64,000 nt of DNA from positions 20,407,757-20,471,756 of the forward strand of contig CM070873.1 in assembly GCA_036365515.1 (NCBI GenBank), in the 5' to 3' direction. The position numbers and the translations under genes are program-made. Of this stretch, positions 55,353-64,000 are shown piece by piece. This stretch comes from Torymus aiolomorphi. Lineage: Eukaryota; Arthropoda; Insecta; Hymenoptera; Torymidae. Numbering within the stretch: the first letter of the stretch is position 1; each line of letters begins with the position of its first letter. The notes under the pieces are model-generated. The model did not search any database. It was given only the letters and a program-made list of their open reading frames with translations, and was not told the origin of the DNA.

Positions 55353-55908
55353 GGGGGTTCATCCAATTTTCAGTTTATTTAGGAAGTCTTTGAAACTTTT
55401 TTCACATGTACCTGACATCATTATCTATATGATATCCTCACAAAAAAGAGCCTAGCTTCACCGTTATCGAGATATTAATTGTCACATTTGAGCATTTTAA
55501 CATGGCGTCTTATGGGACGCACACGCGCGAAAGATCGATTCAGTCTATAACTTCAAAGATACATTTAGCGTTTGTCTGAAAAACTAATATTTTATTAAGA
55601 TCAATAATTAGAATATCATATTACAAGTTCAGAGATCCTAGCTTCACCGTTTTTAAGATATTGTAGTTGAAAGTATGGAATTTTAGGGGCACGGCCGCGC
55701 GTGCAGACGACGCTGGAGCGGTGGGGGAACACACAGACGAGCGCCGCTCTGTGTGCACGCTCACAGGCGGCACAAAGCTATGTGTATGTGTCAGTCCCGT
55801 ATAAACACGCGCTCTGACTACAAGAGTGGGGGCCCCATGCGAGCAAGCCTGTGCGCGCGGTGCGGGGTGATATTGATTCTTGATACGTTCCTGGTTGGAT
55901 GAACCCCC
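55353..55908. mobile_element. 556-bp TTAA-flanked element
   Basis: TTAA at 55349-55352 (shared with the neighbour) and 55909-55912; tips GGGGGTTCATCCAA / TTGGATGAACCCCC. Interior GC-rich at right (CGGCCGCGCGTGCAG). No transposase. Confidence 0.85.
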
Positions 55909-55912
55909 TTAA

Positions 55913-57060
55913 GAGAGGAATAGCAGCTGACCCCCCTTTCTCCCAACCCACAGCGTGGAATTTCATGCATCCGCGAAGCTGTATTTTCAGTCTGTGTATC
56001 CTTTCGCCACACCGACATCTGAATCTCGCGCTGCATCCGTCAAGTGTCTGTCTCGCCTATGGAAAAGCGCGGGACCGAAAAAATCCTGCTGAGCGCCAAA
56101 CCCGGCGCGCGCGAGCACGACGATAGCGTCGAAAATGCCTTTTTTAGCGGAGCCGCTCTCCCGTGGCACAGAGTTGCGTCACTCCCCGGTGGGCCCGTGA
56201 GAGAGAGAAGGATGGACGCTTTTTCAGGGTTAGTTCCTTCGCGCGCTCTCGCCTATACACACACACACACACAGGCACGCGCGGGCGCGTAAAAATTCTG
56301 CCGGCGTTTTAGGGAGTCTCTACAACCTTGCGCGTGCGTGTGCGCTCGCGTGTATAAGGTATACCTATATATAGGAGAGCGCTATATATAGGTATACCTT
56401 ATACACGCGAGCGCACACGCACGCGCAAGGTTGTAGAGACTCCCTTAGTGCGTGCGCACGCACACGTATACATACAAGCGAGCGCGCTCGTGCATGTACG
56501 CGCGCGAAACTGTACTGCTTTACACTTATGCAAATTTGTCCTCTCAAGCGCGCACGCGCACACGGATAAGCGAAATTCCAGAAAAACGTGTGCTTGTGTG
56601 CGAGTTCGGGTATCCACTCGTGTGGTTTGGTGTGCGTGCGTGCGGCACCGCGTACTAAACTTTTCCCCGAGAGTTTAAGCCAAGGACGACGTAGCCGGCG
56701 ATATAGTACAACTCTCTCTCGCTCTCTCTGGTATATATACGCGAGCACGAGAAGTTAAAGTTGTGTGCGCGCGCGTTGCCCGGGCGCTGCGCACTATTTT
56801 TCGTCCCGCCCGACCCCGAAAAGGAGCAGCGGCAACCCGTAAACTTTCCTCTTTCGCTCGCTCTATCTCTTTCTGCCTTTTTGCGCGCGCGCATTTCGGG
56901 AGCAGGGAAAAATAGATCGAAAGATTTTTGGGAATCCGAGGCGGCGGGAGCGCTTTTCTTATTTCGGTTTTCGCTTGATTGGATGGGCGACGATGGGGGA
57001 GAGAAAGAGGAATTCCGATGTGTATGTGTTCCTTAATTTTCTGGGATGATAGAGTAGGTA
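55913..57060. other. GC-rich island, no supported gene
   Basis: CpG-rich block with a perfect palindrome (56312-56444). The many overlapping open frames on both strands lack domains or splice logic. It could be an alternative promoter of the gene at 48 kb or of a neighbour. Confidence 0.4.
56312..56444. repeat. Perfect 62-bp palindrome arms with 9-nt spacer
   Basis: 56312-56373 (GGGAGTCTCTACAACC ... CCTATATATA) is the exact reverse complement of 56383-56444; spacer GGAGAGCGC. GC-rich outer arms with an AT-rich inner tip. Confidence 0.93.
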
Positions 57061-58661
57061 CAATGTCAATTGAGAAAAGAATGAGAATTGTACTGATTTA
57101 GCGAAAGGGTATAGACAAAAATCTGTGAGAGGTCTAGTGGAACTGGGCAATCTACTTGAATTTTGATTTCTTAGTCATTTTCCGTATACATGCCTATAAC
57201 AAATTCTATATAGAAAAAATTTCTTATGTAATTGATCAATATTTCACTGATAATTTTTCTTTTATTCCTTCAACACTTATATAGGTAGTGATATAAATAA
57301 ATACAGATAATGACAATTTCTTTTATATTTTTGTCGATTCCCAGAGAATTTCGTTAATTTAGTTAATTGCACTTGATTTATAGGTCTGAAACATCGATTA
57401 CGCGTCATTTAAGGTGAAATTAGATATTATTTAGCTCTATAAATATGTAATGTTTGTTTATACTGTATATTTACTTGTAAGTTTAATAGACGCTGTTTGT
57501 AAATTTTTTTATTTATATTTTTATATACATGCACATGCATGCGTCAAGAATGACAACACGTATTAATTTACTTGGGAAAAAACACTTTTCATTTTTAATC
57601 CTCATTAATTTGCACGTAATGCGCACGATAATAAATGTCTCCCTTCAATCTTTCACACAATCCTTATTACGATTTGAAAATAAAGCTAGGTGAGTTTTTC
57701 AGGCAATTTTAATAATTAATTGAATCCCGATAATTGGATTATATAGAGAGGAAGAGAGACGATTTTCCATAGGTGCACTTTTTCCAGGTGAAAGGGTTAT
57801 GTGTGTACGCGTTCGTGGGATGCATTTGAAGCTTTCATTAGTTCCTGATAAGTGTGAATTATTCAATCGGATTATTCTTGTCTTCTACGGGCTCTCATTT
57901 GATTTTTATGAATTTTTCATAATTACGACGCGTTGAATAACCGAGCACTAGTCAAATCTAATTGCCCCACGGGTATTAGATAATTTTAGCGCTTGAAAAA
58001 TTTAGCAGTCCTCATCTTCAAATGTCATTTGCAACATTTATATACCACGGCGCTTGACATCGTTAGAGGTTCGTCGACTTTCCTCCTTCCCTACTCTGCG
58101 CCTCGCTGTATTATTTACAAGCTTAATCAGGTGTATGACTTGTGCTCGGCTCGGACACAAGAAAGAAACGAAATAAATATTTACTTCAAATTTAAATTTA
58201 AACGCTTGCGAGTGTATGCAGTTCATTCGGTAGCCGTGAACTTCGGCATTTATCATAATTTATTGCGCGATAAGGAAATTCGACGTAAGAAGTGGTTACG
58301 CAATTGAATGTTCGAAATATTAATTGTCAAGCTCCAAGACTGTCCCTAAGTATAGTTAATAAATTATTGTTAAGAAGGAAGATTACACTGTTAAGCTGCT
58401 TTTTATAAGAGCATAACGATCATAAGAACTGAATTATTCGCGAATAATTGTGTGACAGTGTAAACCAATCAACGACTTTTCTTTCGATACATATAATATC
58501 ACAATTACGTTTTAATTACTTAACATAAATGCTCATAGTATTAATTCACATGTTTTTGTAATAAACAGAAACAAATTATTTGCACGAAGAATAACAGTAT
58601 TAAATAATTAAACTAATAAGTAGTAAAGTACATTTACGTGTATACGATCGGTAAAAATGTA
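57061..58661. other. Gene-free stretch
   Basis: AT-rich, no recognisable repeat or gene. Confidence 0.5.
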
Positions 58662-59515
58662 TTTAATTTATGGGTCTGAAGTTTGCATCGTTAGAATGCA
58701 ACGAAATAATTTTTTACGATTGATTAAAGTTATAAAACAGCCGTGACCAGCAGTCATTCGAATTTTGCTGTGGTTCTCAATCAAAAAGAACTATCTCTCA
58801 TTATTGAGACATACAATGCTTTATTGACGGATTTTTCACTATAGAACAATAAAGTATGATTAAATAAAGCCCAAATATACAAAATGTATTACTCAATTGT
58901 TTAAACAATCAAAATATATAAAAAAAAGTTCTAGTGCCTCAAAACTCATATACACTCACGAAACAACAACACAGACTTGTTAACAAATGAATATACACAC
59001 TCCCAACATCTCTAGAAAATTTCTAAAAAAGTATCGTGACATGAACATGCTTAATTGTTTATTTATAAGTCCGTAATTGCAAAATTCGAGACGGCTGCCG
59101 GCCGATTACGCTCGTCTTTCGACTCGTAAAATAAAACTAGGCTGGTTCATTCTCTGTAAATGGATGGACAGACTCCTAATGATCCCAGAAAGTTTCTCAG
59201 AAAGTTATAAAAAATGAACACCTCCCATTATTTATTTATAAGCATTTTATTGCAAAATTCGAGCCGGTTGCTAGCGTATCGGCTCCGTTTTCTCCGTTTT
59301 TCGGCTGCTAAAAAAAACTAGGCCTGTTCATTCTCTATAAATGGATATACAGACTCCTAATGAGCCCAGAATGTGGCTCAGAAAGTTATAAAAATGAGCA
59401 CCTCCCATTATTTATTTATAAGCGTTTCATTGCAAACTTTGAGCCGGCTGCTGCGAAAATGAACAGGCCTAGTTTTATTTTCGCAGTCGAAAAACGTAGC
59501 AGATACGCTAGCAGC

Positions 59516-59739
59516 AGCTGCTTGAAATTTCGAACGTTCATAGTGAACGAAAGATTTTTGTCATGTTCAGATTTAGCCGAATTTGGCTACTTAATATATT
59601 TAAAAAATGATAATAACTGTATCTCTTCACTTCTCACTCTTGCAGACATGACCAAAACCACTACGACGAATTCTAACGAAAGTTAGAAACTTTAAGGTAA
59701 TATTTCGTTCATTATGAACGTTCGGAATTTCAAATACGT
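59516..59739 (+). mobile_element. 224-bp hAT-like MITE, copy 2
   Basis: 8-bp duplication CTAGCAGC (59508-59515, 59740-59747). Same family as 49998-50222; the tips have diverged (AGCTGCTTGAAA / TTTCAAATACGT). Lies at the switch point of the giant array. Confidence 0.88.
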
Positions 59740-60659
59740 CTAGCAGCCTGCTCTAATTTTGCAATAAAATGCTTATAAAAAATAATGAAAGGTGTTCATT
59801 TTTTATAACTTACGGAGCAACTATTCCGGCTCATTAAGAGTCTGTATATCCATTTATATAAAATGAACAGGCCTAGTTTTATTTTACGAGTCGAAAAACT
59901 GAGCCGATACGCTAGCAGCCAGTTCGAATTTTGCAATAAAACGCTTATAAATAAATAATGGGAGGTGTTCGTTGTTTTAAAACTTCCTTAACTACATTCT
60001 GGGCTCATTAAGAGTCTGTATATCCATTTATATAAAATGAACTGGCCTAGTTTTATTTTCGCAGTCGAAAAACTTAGCCGCTACGCTAGCAGCCGGCTCG
60101 AATTTTGCAATAAAATGCTTATAAATAAATAATGAAAGTTGTTCATGTTTTATAACTTACTGAGCAACTTTTTGGGCTCATTAAGAGTCTGTATATCCAT
60201 TTATAAAAAATAAACAGTGCTAGTTTTTTTGTAGCAGCCGAAAAACGGAGAAAACAGAGCCGATACGCTAGCAGCTGGCTCGAATTTTGCAATAAAATGC
60301 TTATAAATAAATAATGAGAGGTGTTCCTTTTTTATAACTTTCTTAACAACGTTCTGGGCTCATTAGGAGTCTGTCCATCCATTTACAGAGAATGAACAGG
60401 CCTAGTTTTATTTTCGCAGTCGAAAAACGAAGCCGATACGCTAGCAGCCGGCTCGAATTTTGCAATAAAATGCTTATAAATCAATAATGAAAGGTGTTCA
60501 TTTTTTATAACTTTCGAAGCAACTGTTTGGGCTCATTAGGAGACTGTACATCCACTTATAGAAAATGAACAGGCCTCATTTTATTTTCGCAGTCGAAAAA
60601 CGTAGCCGATATGCTAGCAGCCAGCTTGAATTTTGCAATAAAACGCTTATAAATAAATA

Positions 60660-60884
60660 ACGTGTTTGAAATTCGGAACGTTCATAATGAATGAAATATT
60701 AACTTAAAGTTTCTAATTCTGGTTAGAATTCCTCGGAGTGTGGTTTACTGGTGACTGCAAGAGTGAGAAGTGAAGAAATACAGTTATTAACCGATTTTAA
60801 ACGTATTAAGTAGCCAAATTCGGCTAAATTTGAAAATGGCAAAAATCTTTCGTTCACTATGAACGTTCGAAATTTCAAACACCT
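60660..60884 (-). mobile_element. 225-bp hAT-like MITE, copy 3
   Basis: 8-bp duplication AATAAATA (60652-60659, 60885-60892). Inverted relative to copies 1 and 2; inserted into an array unit of the giant element. Confidence 0.9.
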
Positions 60885-63709
60885 AATAAATAATGAAAGG
60901 TGTTAATTTTTTATAACTTTGTGAACAACATTCTGGACTCATTAGGAGTTTGTATATCCATTCATAGAGAATGAACAGGCCTAGTTTTTTTGTAGCAGCC
61001 GAAAAACGGAGAAAACGGAGCCGATACGTTAGCAGCTGGCTCGAATTTTGCAATAAAACGCTTATAAATCAATAATGGAAGGTGTTCGTTGTTTTAAAAC
61101 TTCCTTAACTACTTTCTGGGCTGATTAGGAGTCTGTATATCCATTTATATAAAATGAACAGGCCTAGTTTTATTTTACGAGTCGAAAAACTAAGCCGATA
61201 CGCTAGCAGCCAGTTCGAATTTTGCAATAAAACGCTTATAAATAAAAAATGGGAGGTGTTCGTTGTTTTAAAACTTCCTTAACTACATTCTGGGCTCATT
61301 AAGAGTCTGTATATCCATTTATATAAAATGAACAGTCCTAGTTTTATTTTCGCAGTCGAAAAACGTAGCAGATACGCTAGCAGCCTGCTCTAATTTTGCA
61401 ATAAAATGCTTATAAATAAACAATGAAAGGTGTTCATTTTTTATAACTTACGGAGCAACTATTTCGGCTCATTAAGAGTCTGTATATCCATTTATATAAA
61501 ATGAACAGGCCTAGTTTTATTTTACGAGTCGAAAAACTGAGCCGATACGCTAGCAGCCGGCTCGAATTTTGCCATAAAACGCTTATAAATAGATAATGGG
61601 AGGTATTCATTTTTTATAACTTTCTGAGCTACTTTGTGGGATCGTGTGAGTCTGTCTATCCATTTACAGAGAATGAACAGGTCTAGTTTTATTTTACGAT
61701 TCGAAAAACTGAGCCAATACGCTAGCAGCCAGTTCGAATTTTGCAATAAAACGCTTATAAATAAATAATGGGAGGGGTTCGTTGTTTTAAAACTTCCTTA
61801 ACTACTTTCTGGGCTGATTAGGAGTCTGTCTATCCATTTATAGAGAATGAACAGGCCTAGTTTTATTTTCGCGGTCGAAAAACGTAGCTGATACGCTAGC
61901 AGCCGGCTCGAATTTTGCATTGAAATGCTTATAAATAAATAATGAAAGGTGTTCATTTTTTATAACTTTCTGAGCAACATTCTGGGCTCATTAGGAGTCT
62001 GCATATCCATTTATAGAGAATAAACAGGCCTATTTTTTTTTTTTTTGTAGCAGCCGAAAAACGGAGAAAACGGAGCCGATACGCTAGCAGCCGGCTCTAA
62101 TTTTGGAATAAAATGCTTATAAATAAATAATGGGCAGTGTTCATTTTTTATAACTTTCTGAGCAACTTTGTGGGATCATTAGGAGTCTGTCTATCCATTT
62201 ACAGAGAATGAACAGGCCTAGTTTTATTTTACCAGTTGAAAAACGGAGCCGATCCGCTAGCAGCCGGTTCGAATTTTGCAATATAACGCTTATAAATATA
62301 TAATGAAAGGTGTTCATTTTTTATGACTTTCTGAGCAACGTTCCGAGATTATTAGGAGTTGATATATCCATTTATAGAAAATGAACAGGCCTAGTTTTAT
62401 TTTACGAGTTGAAAAACGGAGCCGATCCGCTAGCAGCCGGTTCGAATTTTGCAATATAACGCTTATAAATATATAATGAAAGGTGTTCATTTTTTATAAC
62501 TTTCTGAGCAACATTCTGGGCTCATTAGGAGTCTGTATATCCATTTATAGAGAATAAACAGGCCTATTTTTTTTTTGTAGTAGCCGAAAAACGGAGAAAA
62601 CGGAGCCGATACGCTAGCAGCTGGCTCTAATTTTGGAATAAAATGCTTATAAATAAATAATGGGCAGTGTTCATTTTTTATAACTTACGGAGCAACTATT
62701 TGGGCTCATTAAGAGTCTGTATATCCATTTATATAAAATGAACAGGCCTAGTTTTATTTTCGCAGTCGAGAAACGTAGTCTATACGCTAGCAGCCGGCTC
62801 GAATTTTGCAATGAAACGCTTATAAATAAATAATGGGAGGTGTTCATGTTTTATAACTTTATGAGCCACATTCTGGGCTCATTAGGAGTCTGTATATCCA
62901 TTTATAGAGAATGAACAGGCCTGGTTTTTTTTAGCAGCCGAAAAACGGAGAAAACGGAGCCGTACGCTAGCAGCCGGCTCGAATTTTGCAATAAAATGCT
63001 TATAAATAAATAATGGGAGGTGTTCATTTTTTATAACTTTCTGAGCAACTTTCTGGGATCATTAGGAGTCTGTCTATCCATTTACAGAGAATGAACAGGC
63101 CTAGTTTTATTTTACGAGTCGAAAGACGAGCGTAATCGGCCGGCAGCCGTCTCGAATTTTGCAATTACAGACTTATAAATAAACAATTAAGCATGTTCAT
63201 GTCACGATACTTTTTTAGCAATTTTGTAGAGATGTTGGGAGTGTGTATATTCATTTTTTAACAAGTCTGTGTTGTTGTTTTGTGAGTGTATATGAGTTTT
63301 AAGGCACTAGAACTTTTTTTGATATATTTTGATTGTTTAAACAATTGAGTAATAAATTTTGTATATTTGGGCTTTATTTAATCATACTTTATTGTTCTAT
63401 AGTGAAAAATCCGTCAATAAAGCATTGTATGTCTCAATAATGAGAGATAAGTTCTTTTTGATTGAGAACCACTGCAAAATTCGAACTGGCTGCTGGTCGC
63501 GGCTGCTAACTTCAGTCTCATGTCCCATTTTAATTTTATTAAATATGTAATCGTTTTTGTTAATATTTTAACATTCTTAAAAGATTTCTTCAAAACTTTT
63601 GTTATCCTGAAATTATGAATCTTTAAATCCCTCAAACTCCATGAAATTCTTCTTTTTTCTGAAGGTTCGCACGATTCAAATCTCATAAGCACATATGCGA
63701 GACTATTGT

Positions 63710-63933
63710 ATGAGTCTGAAGTTTTCAACGTTCGAGTGCAATGAAATAAAAAATAATTTGACTTTATTTCAAGGTTATGTTAATTAATATAAATTTTGCA
63801 CGAAGATCTTGTGTTTTATAGTGTAAAATAACTTTATGGCAAAGGTTTACACAAAATTTTCATTGTTTTATAACTTTAATTAATTGTAAAACACCGTTTC
63901 GTTACATTCCAACGATGAAAACTTCAGACTCAT
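63710..63933. mobile_element. 224-bp MITE of the GGGTCTGAAG family, no clear target duplication
   Basis: Ends ATGAGTCTGAAGTTTTCAAC and GAAAACTTCAGACTCAT. The flanks ACTATTGT and AGGCTTAT do not match. Confidence 0.75.
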
Positions 63934-63940
63934 AGGCTTA

Positions 63941-64000
63941 TTAACCCTTTCGTACCGTATGGGTCCTGTAGGGCCCACTTTGTTCATCATGCTGTAGAAA
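63941..64000 (+). mobile_element. Left end of a TTAA element cut by the window edge
   Basis: TTAA|CCCTTTCGTACCGTA followed by GGGTCCTGTAGGGCCCAC, similar in plan to the right end of 54134-55348 (CCCTTAGAAGCATA, GTGGTCCCTATAGGGACCAC). Continues beyond the window. Confidence 0.5.

Larger units (their letters stand above)
58670..63528. mobile_element. 4.86-kb giant non-autonomous hAT-like foldback element
   Basis: 8-bp target duplication TTTAATTT (58662-58669, 63529-63536). Ends ATGGGTCTGAAGTTTGCA (left) and AACTTCAGTCTCATGTCCCAT (right, with a 7-nt insertion) place it in the GGGTCTGAAG MITE family. Inside the tips are ~450-bp inverted arms (e.g. ACTCAATTGTTTAAACAATC at ~58890, mirrored at ~63330), then a large array of ~130-145-bp units (CGCTAGCAGCCGGCTCGAA, CTTATAAATAAATAATG, ATGAACAGGCCTAG). 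It runs in one direction at ~59095-59507 and the opposite direction from ~59748 to 63180. Two hAT-like MITEs sit inside it. No transposase. Confidence 0.88.

Noticed and set aside
56044..56894. Overlapping short ORFs in the 56-kb GC island
   Set aside because: No domains, both strands equally open, and a palindrome underlies several of them.
61522..61746. ORFs within the giant array
   Set aside because: Translations of ~130-bp repeat units; they recur only because the repeat recurs.

Overview
The window looks like repeat-rich, AT-rich chromosomal DNA from an arthropod, most likely an insect and possibly a parasitoid wasp. The clues are an insect-type Polinton/Maverick, a pogo-type transposon, a Penelope-like retroelement, TCAGT-type initiators next to TATA boxes, dense MITEs, and a CpG-rich 5' gene end coding a glutamine/histidine-rich N-terminus. 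The organism is inferred from style only; no diagnostic host gene was recognised.

Layout: (1) 1-~23,122 is one Polinton/Maverick, an endogenous virus-like DNA element. It has inverted termini and recognisable protein-primed DNA polymerase B, chromodomain integrase, packaging ATPase, phospholipase-A2 minor-capsid, adenovirus-type protease, capsid-vertex-like and major-capsid genes. Almost every gene carries stops or frameshifts, and a deletion fuses two capsid genes. The polymerase has a GT-AG intron (2891-12747) holding a ~9.8-kb DNA transposon with ~1.1-kb inverted repeats and a decayed transposase of a family I cannot name. (2) 23.1-37.2 kb is a nest of mobile elements: TTAA-flanked foldback elements, elements made of inverted 10-bp repeat arrays, a perfect 155-bp-arm palindrome with hammerhead-like Penelope ends, and a Penelope-like element (29.05-36.7 kb) split by a pogo element whose 756-codon transposase is open throughout. 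(3) 37.2-45.7 kb has no recognised genes but several foldback, hairpin and 10-bp-array elements. (4) 45.7-48.6 kb holds long purine/pyrimidine tracts, a GC-rich promoter-like block and two plausible 5' exons of an unidentified host gene on the + strand. (5) 48.6-64 kb is probably intronic or intergenic: hAT-like MITEs with 8-bp target duplications, TTAA elements, a ~1.4-kb foldback element, and a 4.86-kb giant foldback element built of inverted ~130-bp repeats.

The most interesting unexplained signal is that several unrelated-looking repeat families keep perfect complementarity inside each copy while sequence differs between copies. Examples are double-hairpin elements sharing an AATAGTATATTA head, and 10-bp-array elements whose terminal repeats are private to each copy. 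This suggests hairpin- or arm-correction-based propagation.
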